Shown here in pieces: positions 25,155-33,565 of a stretch of 64,000 bases of DNA (the first letter of the stretch is position 1; each line of letters starts with the position of its first letter). The notes beneath the pieces are model-generated. The model saw only the letters and a list, made by a program, of their open reading frames with translations. It made no database searches and was not told the DNA's origin. Source of the stretch: Hyphomicrobiales bacterium (GTDB lineage: Bacteria > Pseudomonadota > Alphaproteobacteria > Rhizobiales > Rhizobiaceae); NCBI GenBank assembly GCA_900472575.1, contig UCIV01000042.1, positions 62,001 through 126,000 on the forward strand. Reading direction: 5' to 3'. The translations under genes and the position numbers were made by a program.

Positions 25155-26198
25155 TCATGATGGTGGCAGTCCATCTGAGCGAGATGGATCGGATCTTACG
25201 AGGTCGATTTCGTCGATCGTCCGCATCACGGTGAAACGCGCCGTCAACGTGGTCAGAAGCGCGATGATCAGCATTGTGGCAAAGATGCCGAGATAGCCGT
25301 TCCAGCCGATCGTGAAAGATCCGAACAGCGCCATTGCCTGCTCACTTTCCGGTGTCGCACGGGAATTTGACTGCCAGAGGCTGGCCGTGGCGAAGAGGAG
25401 CGCTGCCACCACGCCGCCGACCGCGGAGCCCTTCAGACTGATCTTGAGGAAGTGTTTCTGAAATTCGTTCGCAACGAAGGTGCGTTCGGCGCCGACGAAA
25501 TGCAGCACTTCGACGATATGGCGGTTGCCGGAAAGCGCGCCGCGGGTGGCGAAGATCACCGTCAGGATCATCGCGGTGAAAACCAGGATCAGAACGCCCG
25601 TGCCGATCCAGACGGTGGTGCGGGCCATGGAAACGAGCCGGTCGACCCAAGTGCGGTGATCGTCGAGAAACGCCTGCGGCACTTCCGTCTTCAATAATGC
25701 ACGCATCCCCTCGAAATCCGGCGGATTGCTCTCGTCGATGGTGATGATGACGAGGCGGGGTACAGGCAGATCGTCCAGCTGCAGGTCGGAGCCAAGCCAG
25801 GGTTCGAGAAGTCTCGCGGTTGCGGCGTCATCCATGATCGTGCCGGACTTGGTCCCGACGAATGTCAGCGCCAGATCCCGCGCCTTTTTCAGCGCAGCAT
25901 CCATGTCCAGCCCTTCAGCCGGCTTGATCTGGATGGTGATCTCGCGGGAGATCTGGCTTTGCCAGCCGGCTGCCGTGGCGCGCACCATGCTGACGGCGCC
26001 GAGCGTGAGACAGGCAAGAAAGGCCATGATGGCGATGACGACCATCAGCGCATTGCCCTGGATGTTGGCGGGCGGCAGGATTGCGGCTGTCGAGCGGACG
26101 TGCATTTCCGTGCGGCGCCGTGCGGTGTCCTGGCGTCCGCTCTTGCTGGTTTCCTCTTCAGGAAATTGCGACCTTCCCATTCGGCCTGCGTCACTCAT
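25155..26198 (-). CDS. ftsX: Cell division ABC transporter permease FtsX
   Basis: FtsX with FtsE forms the divisome complex that regulates periplasmic peptidoglycan hydrolases. This 347-residue protein has a cytoplasmic N-terminus, a first helix (NALMVVIAIMAFLACLTLGAVSMV), a periplasmic loop of about 110 residues and three C-terminal helices, the standard FtsX topology. The ATG at 26198 overlaps the ftsE end by eight bases (ATGAGTGA), indicating translational coupling. A more upstream ATG (26216) would lie deeper in ftsE. Confidence 0.93.
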   Translation of the reverse strand: MSDAGRMGRSQFPEEETSKSGRQDTARRRTEMHVRSTAAILPPANIQGNALMVVIAIMAFLACLTLGAVSMVRATAAGWQSQISREITIQIKPAEGLDMDAALKKARDLALTFVGTKSGTIMDDAATARLLEPWLGSDLQLDDLPVPRLVIITIDESNPPDFEGMRALLKTEVPQAFLDDHRTWVDRLVSMARTTVWIGTGVLILVFTAMILTVIFATRGALSGNRHIVEVLHFVGAERTFVANEFQKHFLKISLKGSAVGGVVAALLFATASLWQSNSRATPESEQAMALFGSFTIGWNGYLGIFATMLIIALLTTLTARFTVMRTIDEIDLVRSDPSRSDGLPPS

Positions 26199-26850
26199 AG
26201 ATGTCGAGCCGTCCATCTGTCAGGATCATACGTCGCGCGTCGACCTGATCCATCAATGCCAGGTCGTGCGTTGCGATAACGACGGCGGTGCCCAGTCGGT
26301 TCAATTCCAGAAACAGGCTGAGCAGGCGGCGCGCCATCGGCGGGTCGACATTGCCCGTCGGTTCGTCGGCAAGCAATATCTCAGGGCGGTCCATCAGGGC
26401 GCGGGCGATTGCAGCACGCTGCTTTTCACCGCCCGACAGGATTGCCGGAAGGACGTTGATCCGTTCGCCGAGGCCCACCCATTTCAAAAGGTCGATCACG
26501 TCATTGCGATAGGAGGCTTCGTCCTTGCCCCTGACCCGCAAGGGCAGAGCGACGTTCTCGTAGGTCGTCAGGTGATCGAGAAGACGAAAGTCCTGAAAGA
26601 CGATGCCAACACGGCGGCGTAGCATGGGAAACTCGTCGCGCGGGATCTGCGACAGATCGCGCCCAAACATGCGGATGATGCCGCGGGTCGGATTGAGCGA
26701 CATGAACAGGAGACGAAGCAACGTCGTCTTGCCCGCGCCCGAGGGGCCGGTCAGGAACTGGAAGGATCGTTTGGGAATGTCGAACGTCATGTCCCGAAGG
26801 ATTTCCGGGCCCATGCCATAACGCAGACCGACATTTTCGAAATGGATCAC
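26191..26850 (-). CDS. ftsE: Cell division ATP-binding protein FtsE
   Basis: The 219-residue ABC ATPase carries Walker A (GPSGAGKTTLLR), the signature ILSGGEKQRAAIARAL and Walker B (ILLADEPTGNVD), plus the switch His in VIATHD. It starts MIHFENVGLRYGMGPEIL, as in FtsE. It is the first gene of ftsEX and is divergent from a membrane-protein gene on the plus strand across a 222-base gap. Confidence 0.96.
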   Translation of the reverse strand: MIHFENVGLRYGMGPEILRDMTFDIPKRSFQFLTGPSGAGKTTLLRLLFMSLNPTRGIIRMFGRDLSQIPRDEFPMLRRRVGIVFQDFRLLDHLTTYENVALPLRVRGKDEASYRNDVIDLLKWVGLGERINVLPAILSGGEKQRAAIARALMDRPEILLADEPTGNVDPPMARRLLSLFLELNRLGTAVVIATHDLALMDQVDARRMILTDGRLDIYE

Positions 26851-27072
26851 CGGCGACCTTGTCTTGGCTGTGTGAAGCTTCAGCGGCTATCTCTTAACGC
26901 CGCGGGTAAACGAAGGGTAAATCAAGCAGTCAAAAGGGCGATTTTCAGGCCAAATTTGGAAAACGTTAACCATATCAGTTTACGACTGGGGAGAGTTTGT
27001 TTCAATGCCCGACCTCTGAAGCCTGATCGAGACTGATCAGGGGGTAAAGAGGAGGTAGGCGGAGAGGGCACC

Positions 27073-27747
27073 ATGAGCACCTTCCAGGACCGTCGCCAAG
27101 CCCGTGCCAAGATGCCGATCGATATTCTTCCGCCCGAGGGGGACGAGAAGGACGGCAAAGGGAAGGTCATCCGGTTTCCCAAGCCATTCGTAAAGACGTA
27201 CGAGGTCGAGGACGCGCATTTCGTGCCGGTCAACGATCGTGCTCGCCGCCACGCTGCTACCTCTTCGAACGATCGCCGACCGCGCAAAGCCGAAGCCATG
27301 CCTCGCCAAACCATTGCCGGCGGCATGATCGGCGCGATCGAAGGAAAACTGCTGCGTCTGTCGCCGGATGCCTTCGTTGCCGTGGTCGCAAGCGTCGTGG
27401 TGACGGTGTTTACGATCTTCGGTGGTTTCTCGCTGCTTTCGGGCCCATCGGCCGAGCCGGGACCGGCGCTCGATATCACCCATGTGACGATGACGCCGCA
27501 GGATGCCAATGGCATGCGTGTGCTCCTGATCAACGGGATCGTCGAGAACCGCACTGAAGGACGCCTCGACATGCCGTCGATCCGTGCCGATCTTCTCTCG
27601 GGCGAAACGGTGGTTGCAAGCACGCTGATCTCGACCTCTGCCTCGCAGATCGGTGGCCGCGAAAGCTATGGTTTTTCCCTGCGCGTACCCCATCCCGGTG
27701 GAAAACTTCCCGATCTGAGGCTCTCATTGGCCGGGCGCGGAGCCTGA
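27073..27747 (+). CDS. Single-helix membrane protein of unknown function, divergent from ftsEX
   Basis: The 224-residue protein has a charged, probably disordered cytoplasmic N-terminus (residues 1-90), one membrane helix (about 100-122, FVAVVASVVVTVFTIFGGFSLL) and an extracytoplasmic domain. That domain contains ITHVTMTPQDANGMRVLLINGIVENRTEGRLDMPSIRADLL, resembling DUF3426/FxLYD beta-sandwiches. I see no N-terminal zinc ribbon, which DUF3426 proteins often have. The ribosome site (AGGAGG) lies slightly far upstream. A CCTGATC/GATCAGG hairpin precedes it at 27022-27041. Confidence 0.7.
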   Translation: MSTFQDRRQARAKMPIDILPPEGDEKDGKGKVIRFPKPFVKTYEVEDAHFVPVNDRARRHAATSSNDRRPRKAEAMPRQTIAGGMIGAIEGKLLRLSPDAFVAVVASVVVTVFTIFGGFSLLSGPSAEPGPALDITHVTMTPQDANGMRVLLINGIVENRTEGRLDMPSIRADLLSGETVVASTLISTSASQIGGRESYGFSLRVPHPGGKLPDLRLSLAGRGA

Positions 27748-27812
27748 AAGCTTTCTTTAGCAGGGCCGATTGTGCTATCGCGGCGTCTTTGAGAGACACG
27801 CAGGAGAGCCTC

Positions 27813-28355
27813 ATGCCAGTCGTGCGCGGCAAGCAGATCGAACCGCTATTCACCGCCGAGCAGATTGCTGAGCGCAATCATGCCATCGCGGCCGAGATCG
27901 CCAAGGGTCCGACCAAGGACCTGCTGGTTATCGCCATCCTCAAGGGATCGTTCATTTTCGCAGCCGATCTTCTGCGCTCGCTGCATGAGACGGGCCTTGC
28001 CCCGGAAGTTGAATTCATCACATTGTCGAGCTACGGCACGGGCACGGTGTCGCAGGGTGTCCGCATCGTCAAGGATATCGACAGCGACGTGCATGGCCGC
28101 GATGTGCTTCTGATCGACGATATTCTCGAATCCGGTCGCACGCTGAAATTCGCCAAGGAACTGCTCTATGAGCGCGGCGCGCGCAACGTGACGATCGCCG
28201 TACTTTTGGACAAGAGCGTCAAGCGCAAGGAAGAGCTGGAAGCCGATTATGTCGGTTTCGAATGCCCCGACTATTTCGTTGTCGGCTACGGCATGGATGC
28301 AGCCTATGCCTTCCGCGAACTGCCGTTCGTCGGCGTCGTTACCGGCGACGCCTGA
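27813..28355 (+). CDS. hpt: Hypoxanthine phosphoribosyltransferase
   Basis: This purine-salvage enzyme makes IMP (and often GMP) from hypoxanthine or guanine and PRPP. The 180-residue protein has the PRPP loop VLLIDDILESGRTL (about residues 100-113), AILKGSFIFAADLL near the N-terminus and the base-binding ADYVGFECPDYFVVGYGMD. The ATG at 27813 gives MPVVRGKQIEPLFTAEQI. A possible terminator follows at 28417. Confidence 0.95.
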   Translation: MPVVRGKQIEPLFTAEQIAERNHAIAAEIAKGPTKDLLVIAILKGSFIFAADLLRSLHETGLAPEVEFITLSSYGTGTVSQGVRIVKDIDSDVHGRDVLLIDDILESGRTLKFAKELLYERGARNVTIAVLLDKSVKRKEELEADYVGFECPDYFVVGYGMDAAYAFRELPFVGVVTGDA

Positions 28356-28416
28356 TACTGGACGAGCGTCGGGAGGTAAGAAATCGCATCCCGGCGGTCG
28401 CAAGGCGTTAACCATC

Positions 28417-28442
28417 CGGAGCCTCCGCAGGGGCTCCGTTTA
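28417..28442 (+). terminator. Probable terminator downstream of hpt
   Basis: CGGAGCC (28417-28423) pairs with GGCTCCG (28432-28438), loop of eight bases, followed by TTTA. The T-run is short, so the call is moderate. Confidence 0.5.
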
Positions 28443-28505
28443 CTCCTCGAAAAGGAAAGTCTGGTCATTTGCTCCCGAATTGAAACACAGGGAGCGATGA
28501 TCGCT

Positions 28506-28883
28506 ATGGCCAGAATCCTTATTACCGAAGACGAGGAATCTCTCCGCCGCTTCGTCGCACGCGCGCTGCGGCTTGACGGTCACGAGACCTTTGAAGCCGG
28601 TGATGGGGCCGAAGGGCTCGAGAAGCTCGACGAGGGCTCATACGACCTGCTTCTTTCCGATATCCGCATGCCGGTCATGGACGGGATCGAACTCGCCCAC
28701 CAGGCTTCCGCCCGCTTTCCGGAGATGAAAATCCTGCTGATGACCGGTTATGCCGAGCAGCGGGAACGCGCCGACGACCTCGCCAGCAAGATCGTTGACG
28801 TCGTGCCGAAGCCGTTTGCGCTGCCAGATATCCGCAAAGCGGTGGCAAGAGCGCTTGCGGGTGTGTCATCGCAGGCTGCCTGA
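28506..28883 (+). CDS. Single-domain response regulator, CpdR-like
   Basis: The 125-residue protein is a stand-alone receiver domain: acidic pair EDEE near the start, phospho-acceptor Asp in LLLSDIRMPVMDG (about residue 50), Thr in LLMTGYA and Lys in VVPKPF. There is no output domain. CpdR proteins in alphaproteobacteria have this shape and steer ClpXP proteolysis in the cell cycle; this is one of the CpdR-like family, but identity with CpdR1 is not shown. ATG 28497 (adding MIA) is possible but is too close to the GGGAG site. Confidence 0.8.
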   Translation: MARILITEDEESLRRFVARALRLDGHETFEAGDGAEGLEKLDEGSYDLLLSDIRMPVMDGIELAHQASARFPEMKILLMTGYAEQRERADDLASKIVDVVPKPFALPDIRKAVARALAGVSSQAA

Positions 28884-28940
28884 AATCTATCTGAGAGAAG
28901 CTGCCACTGACCCTAGCCCATACCAGCGCCAGCCACGGGT

Positions 28941-29070
28941 CTCACCCGTCCTTCGCCCCCTCGCAAGCGGGGAGAGTGACGTGCCGTTTGACGATGGAGA
29001 GGTCGCTACTGCTTCTCCCCGCCAAGACAGGGAGAAGGAGCCGGCAGGCGGATGAGGGGCAATGCTTGCG
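28941..29070. repeat. Rhizobial intergenic mosaic-type repeat
   Basis: The 207-base gap between the response regulator and DUF4175 genes holds GC-rich, partly palindromic sequence. It contains CTCGCAAGCGGGGAGAG, a CTTCTCCCCGCC...GGGAGAAGGAGCCGGCAGGCGGATGAGGGG-like stretch and further short inverted segments. This is the style of RIME/REP-like elements scattered in Rhizobiaceae intergenic regions. I see no gene in the gap. Confidence 0.6.
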
Positions 29071-29090
29071 CCGCCTTTGCTTTTTTACCC

Positions 29091-31826
29091 TCACCTGATC
29101 TCCAGCAAACGCTCCAGATATTGCCGCTCCGCATCGCCCGACAACGCGCCGCCGAGCTTCTCACGAATGGCGTCGAGAATTTCTCGCGCTCGCTGCACGT
29201 CGATCTCGTCGGGGACCTTCACCTGATCGCCGAAATCCGGGCCTGAAGTGGCGCGTGGGCGGCCGAGGGGATCGCGGCCGTTCTGGCCGCCCTGGTTGGC
29301 CATGCCTTCGCCCTCGCCATTCTGCTCGCCCTGCTGCCCTTGCTGGCCCTGCATGGCCTGCATCATCTGCTGCATCATGTTTTGGGCCCCCTGGCGTAGG
29401 GCATTGAGCGCATTGCCCTGTCCCTGCACAGCCTGTTCGCCCTGACCCTGACCCAGAGCCTTGCCTGCATTGCCCATTTCACGCTCAGCCTGGCCGAAGC
29501 CTTCGCCGGGCTGCATGCCTAGACCCTTAAGCCCCTGCTGCAATTCGCCAAGTTTCTTGCCGAGGCCCTCCTGCTGGGCGCGCAGGTTCTTCAGCGCCTC
29601 GCGCAACTGTTCGGCAGTCATCTGGTCGGTGTTCTGCTGACCTTGCTGGCCTTGCCCCTGCTGCCCTTGGCCTTGTTGACCCTGCTGCCCCTGTTGCTGT
29701 TGGCCCTGCTGCGACTGCTGCTGTTCGCCTTCACCCTGATCGTCGGGGTCGCCGCGCTGCATGCGGTCGCGCAGCGCCTGATCCAGCTTGAAGGTCTGGT
29801 CCATCAGCCGTTGCTGTTCCTGCATGATCTCGCCGAGCTTGTCGATCTGCTGGCGCATCTGGCTGTTCTGCTGCTGCTGGCCCTGCTGGCCGCGCTGCGG
29901 GCGTCCGGCCTGCAGGTTGTTCATCATGCGCTGCAACTCGTTCAGCATCTGCTGGGCGGCATCGCGATTGCCGGAACGGGCCAGATTTTCGATCTGGTCC
30001 ATCATGTTCTGCAGGTCGCGCTGGCGGATGACGTTCTGCGCCTGCATGTTCTGCTGCGCCCGCGGGGCGTTCTGCATGCGTTGCGCCAGTTCGTTCATAT
30101 ATTGCTGCATCGCCTCGCGCATTTCCTGCATCAGGCGGGCGATCTCCTGATCGTTCGCGCCGTTCTGCAGGGCTTCGGAGAGATTGCGCTGCGCATCGCG
30201 CAGGCGGCGTTCTGCAAGCGACAGGTCGCCGTCTTCGATGCCGAGCGCGATCTCCCACAAATAATCAGCCGTTTCCTTCAACTGCTCCTCGCCCCGGGCA
30301 AGCTTCATGCGGCCGCGGGCGGATTCTATCAGCAGGAAATGGCCGAGGTTCGGAATGGTCTCATCGGGGCGGATCGTCAGCGCTTCGTTGAGCGCGATTG
30401 CCTTCGGCATCTGGCGCGTGTCGAGCGCAAAGACCTGCCGTTGCTCGGCAACGGCTGCGGCGAGCGGCTCGGAGAAACCGCGGCCGGGAAGGATCATTTC
30501 ATGCACCGGGCTGCGCCCCGTCTGGCCGGCGCCGTCGGTTGCGACCAGCGTCACGCGAACGCGCTTTCCGGCCAGCGGATGTTCGATGAGGCTGCGGCTG
30601 GTGAGGCCCTTGATCTCCTGGCCTTTTGTTTGGCGGGGTAAATCGAGCCGGTATTCCGGCAACGGATAGAGAGGCGTGGTTGCCGGATCCTGCGGACCTG
30701 CAGGCTCGATCAGCGCATGGGCTTCGCGAATGCCGTAATCGTCCTTGGCCTTGAAGCCGATTTCCAGTGCGCCATTGACCGAGCGTTTCGGCTGGCCTTC
30801 GAAAGCGATTTCCGGCGGGCGGTCGGGGATGACATTGAATGTCCAGTTCTGGCCGTTGACGGTAAGATTGCCGCTTTCATTAATTGCCATGGCATAGGTG
30901 CGCGGCGCGAGCGGCTGGGTGCCGTTTGCCGGGGCTGCGGGCGGCTGAGGCGGGGTCTGGGCGGCCGGCGCCTGGGCGCCGTTCTGCGCCTGCTCGGCAG
31001 CCTTTTTCGCCGCGGCCTTCGTCTCTTCCGTCTGGAGCGTCACATCCTGCTTGTTGGCGGTCGTGGTGAAGACCACCGCCTCTTCGCCCTCGCCGCCGGT
31101 CACGCGGACCGTCAGGGCGGAGTTCTGCGGTATCGACACGTTGCCGTTATTGTTCTGCGCCTGCTGGCCGGTCAGGAACACCGGTGCGCGCCCGGTATAG
31201 GAAGGCGGGGTCAGCCATGCGTCTATGCGCAGATCGGGATTGATGCTCGGTGCCGGCGGTGCGGGGATAAAGGCATCACCCAGGCTGCCACCGCGGTTGG
31301 AATAGGAGAAGGCAAGCGCAACGGTAAAGACGAGCGCCGGGATGGCGCGCAGGCCGAAACGGTCGTGCTTGGCGATATCCGGCTGCGGCAGGCCTGCATC
31401 GAGCGCTGCGATCCGCTTTGCCATGCGGATCTGGTGTTCCTTCCATAGAGCGCGGGAGAGGGGTGTCTCGAAGGCTGGCTCGTCTTCCTGCACGCCGACC
31501 GGTTGGTGCGGAAGATTGTTGCGATCCTCCAGCAGGCGGTCCGCTTCATTGGCGCTCGGCCAGCGAATTCGAGCCAAGGGCAGTAGGGTTGCGATCAGTG
31601 CGAAAAGAAATGCGGTGAGCAGGACCCAGCGCAGCCAGTCCGGCGACAGGCGGAAAATGCCGAACCAGGAGGCGGAGAAAAACAGGGCAACGATGCCGGC
31701 CGGGGCAAGCGCGCGCGGCAAAAGACGCTCGAAAAACAGGACGATACGCGCGAAGGAACGCTTCAGGGCCACCCTGCGGGCAAGCGCGGGATGGGTCTCG
31801 AAAGCACCTTTGCGGGTAAAGCTCAT
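29091..31826 (-). CDS. TIGR02302/DUF4175 family membrane protein
   Basis: The 911-residue protein has two to three N-terminal membrane helices (LAPAGIVALFFSASWFGIF and WVLLTAFLFALIATLLPL, residues about 35-90), then a long extracytoplasmic region with Ig-like strands. The second half is strongly low in complexity: Gln/Gly-rich runs (bases about 29270-30080) encode repeated GQQGQQQ-like blocks. This pattern matches the alphaproteobacterial DUF4175 family, whose role is unknown. ATG 31826 (MSFTRKGAFETHP) is chosen over the frame start at 31928. It follows lysA by 156 bases and may be read with it. Confidence 0.87.
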   Translation of the reverse strand: MSFTRKGAFETHPALARRVALKRSFARIVLFFERLLPRALAPAGIVALFFSASWFGIFRLSPDWLRWVLLTAFLFALIATLLPLARIRWPSANEADRLLEDRNNLPHQPVGVQEDEPAFETPLSRALWKEHQIRMAKRIAALDAGLPQPDIAKHDRFGLRAIPALVFTVALAFSYSNRGGSLGDAFIPAPPAPSINPDLRIDAWLTPPSYTGRAPVFLTGQQAQNNNGNVSIPQNSALTVRVTGGEGEEAVVFTTTANKQDVTLQTEETKAAAKKAAEQAQNGAQAPAAQTPPQPPAAPANGTQPLAPRTYAMAINESGNLTVNGQNWTFNVIPDRPPEIAFEGQPKRSVNGALEIGFKAKDDYGIREAHALIEPAGPQDPATTPLYPLPEYRLDLPRQTKGQEIKGLTSRSLIEHPLAGKRVRVTLVATDGAGQTGRSPVHEMILPGRGFSEPLAAAVAEQRQVFALDTRQMPKAIALNEALTIRPDETIPNLGHFLLIESARGRMKLARGEEQLKETADYLWEIALGIEDGDLSLAERRLRDAQRNLSEALQNGANDQEIARLMQEMREAMQQYMNELAQRMQNAPRAQQNMQAQNVIRQRDLQNMMDQIENLARSGNRDAAQQMLNELQRMMNNLQAGRPQRGQQGQQQQNSQMRQQIDKLGEIMQEQQRLMDQTFKLDQALRDRMQRGDPDDQGEGEQQQSQQGQQQQGQQGQQGQGQQGQGQQGQQNTDQMTAEQLREALKNLRAQQEGLGKKLGELQQGLKGLGMQPGEGFGQAEREMGNAGKALGQGQGEQAVQGQGNALNALRQGAQNMMQQMMQAMQGQQGQQGEQNGEGEGMANQGGQNGRDPLGRPRATSGPDFGDQVKVPDEIDVQRAREILDAIREKLGGALSGDAERQYLERLLEIR

Positions 31827-31982
31827 GCGGTCCGTCTCCGATCGTGGCGGCGCAAACAAGCCTCTAAGATAACAGTCTTTGTGGCGAAGACGAGGGCAGG
31901 CTTGGGCCGGCCCCCATATTTTAGGCAATTTCCCGCAATTGTGAATGTCACGTCAAATGCGCGTCCGGGCGTTTATCCGCCC

Positions 31983-33251
31983 TCAGCTGAGCCATGCCGG
32001 GACGGAATCGAGCCCGATAAGCTCGTCATAGGTGCCGCGCGGGCGGATGACGTGGAACTCCGAGCCCTTGACCAGAACTTCCGGCACGAGAAGGCGGGAA
32101 TTGTAGGTTCCGGCCTGCACAGCGCCATAAGCACCGGCAGATGCAACCGCGATCAGGTCGCCCGGCTTGGGTTCGGCCATCTCGCGATCGAGCGCCAGAT
32201 AGTCGCCGGTCTCGCAGACCGGGCCAACGATATCGCCACGGATGCGCGGTGCATCGGTGGCGGGTACGACGACCGGGCGGATCATGTGATAGGCTTCATA
32301 GAGCGTCGGACGGATCAGGTCGTTCATCGCGCCGTCGACGATGACGAAAGTCTTTTCGCCGCCGTCCTTCACATAGATGACCTCGGTCACCAGAATACCG
32401 GCATTGCCGACGATCAGGCGGCCCGGTTCGGTAACGATCTTGCAGTTGAGGGAGCGCAGCTGGCGCTTGACCGTATCTGCATAGGCATCCGGCAGTGGGG
32501 GAGGCGTGTTGTCGTCCTTGTAAGGAATGCCCAGACCGCCGCCGATATCGACATGGTCGATCCGGTGGCCGTCGCCGCGCAACGTATCGACCAGTTCGCG
32601 CAGCAGGCGGAAGGCGTGCTCGAAGGGTGCAAGCTCGGTGATCTGGCTACCGATATGCATGTCGATGCCGGTAACTTCGATGCCGGTAAGCGTTGCTGCA
32701 TGGGCATAGACCGCGCGGGCGCGTTCATAGGCGATACCGAACTTGTTTTCCTTCTTGCCGGTCGAGATCTTGGCATGCGTTCCCGCATCCACATCCGGAT
32801 TGATGCGGAAAGAGACATGCGCCTTCTTGCCGGCCTTGATGGCGCGAAGGTTCAGCACTTCCAGTTCCGGTTCGGATTCGACGTTGAAGCAGTAGATGCC
32901 GGCTTCCAGCGCCAGATCCATCTCGCCGACCGTCTTGCCGACGCCGGAGAACATGATGCGGTTGGCCGGAATGCCGGCGGCCAGCGCGCGGCGCAGCTCG
33001 CCGCCCGAGACGACATCGACGCCCGCGCCGAGACGGCCAAGCGTCTTCAGCACGGCCTGGTTGGAATTCGCCTTCATGGCGTAACAGACCATGGTGTCGA
33101 CATCGGAAAATGCCGCGGCGAAGACCTTGTAATGCCGCTCGAGTGTTGCCGTCGAATAGACGTAGAACGGTGTTCCGACAACCTTGGCGATGTCGCGAAT
33201 GTCGACGTTTTCGGCGTGCAGAACGCCGTCGATATACTGGAAATGGTTCAC
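31983..33251 (-). CDS. lysA: Diaminopimelate decarboxylase
   Basis: LysA performs the last step of lysine synthesis, decarboxylating meso-DAP with PLP. The 422-residue alanine-racemase-fold protein has the PLP lysine in CYAMKANSNQAVL, the HIGSQI and GGGLGIPY phosphate-binding blocks, EPGR and the late catalytic CETGD. Its length is standard. It follows lptM by 15 bases and argH further upstream, the classic argH-lptM-lysA order. Confidence 0.97.
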   Translation of the reverse strand: MNHFQYIDGVLHAENVDIRDIAKVVGTPFYVYSTATLERHYKVFAAAFSDVDTMVCYAMKANSNQAVLKTLGRLGAGVDVVSGGELRRALAAGIPANRIMFSGVGKTVGEMDLALEAGIYCFNVESEPELEVLNLRAIKAGKKAHVSFRINPDVDAGTHAKISTGKKENKFGIAYERARAVYAHAATLTGIEVTGIDMHIGSQITELAPFEHAFRLLRELVDTLRGDGHRIDHVDIGGGLGIPYKDDNTPPPLPDAYADTVKRQLRSLNCKIVTEPGRLIVGNAGILVTEVIYVKDGGEKTFVIVDGAMNDLIRPTLYEAYHMIRPVVVPATDAPRIRGDIVGPVCETGDYLALDREMAEPKPGDLIAVASAGAYGAVQAGTYNSRLLVPEVLVKGSEFHVIRPRGTYDELIGLDSVPAWLS

Positions 33252-33266
33252 GTCAGGTCTCGGAAA

Positions 33267-33464
33267 TTACAGAAGCTTGTCGAGGATGAAGGGACGCTCA
33301 GCGACCGGGTCTTTTTTTGCCGCGTCCGATTTGCGAACGTTCTGCTGTTCCACGGGCGTGCTGGGACGGTCCAGCTCGCCTTTGCGGCCGCAGCCAACGG
33401 TAATGATGCCGGCAAGGCCAAGCACCAGGGCGACGCGGGCGGTATTCATCAGCGACTTGGACAT
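33267..33464 (-). CDS. lptM: LptM (YifL-like) small lipoprotein
   Basis: This 65-residue protein has a lipoprotein signal ending in VGC and the hallmark GCGRKGELDRP right after the lipidated Cys (about residue 25). LptM stabilises LptD in the outer-membrane LPS translocon, by analogy with the E. coli protein. The position between argH and lysA is conserved in proteobacteria. The rest is a short, charged tail. The gene is co-directional and close to both neighbours, so it is probably in one operon. Confidence 0.9.
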   Translation of the reverse strand: MSKSLMNTARVALVLGLAGIITVGCGRKGELDRPSTPVEQQNVRKSDAAKKDPVAERPFILDKLL

Positions 33465-33565
33465 TCTCTTCTTTCTCCGGCACGGACAGGCGGAACTTTC
33501 ATAACGAAGTTCCAGCCTTTTGTGCAGTTCATTTCCGTATCAATCGGCGATCAATTGATATGGGT

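Noticed and set aside
29643..30641. 332-residue plus-strand frame inside the DUF4175 gene
   Set aside because: It is Leu-rich shadow of the Gln/Gly-rich repeats on the coding strand.
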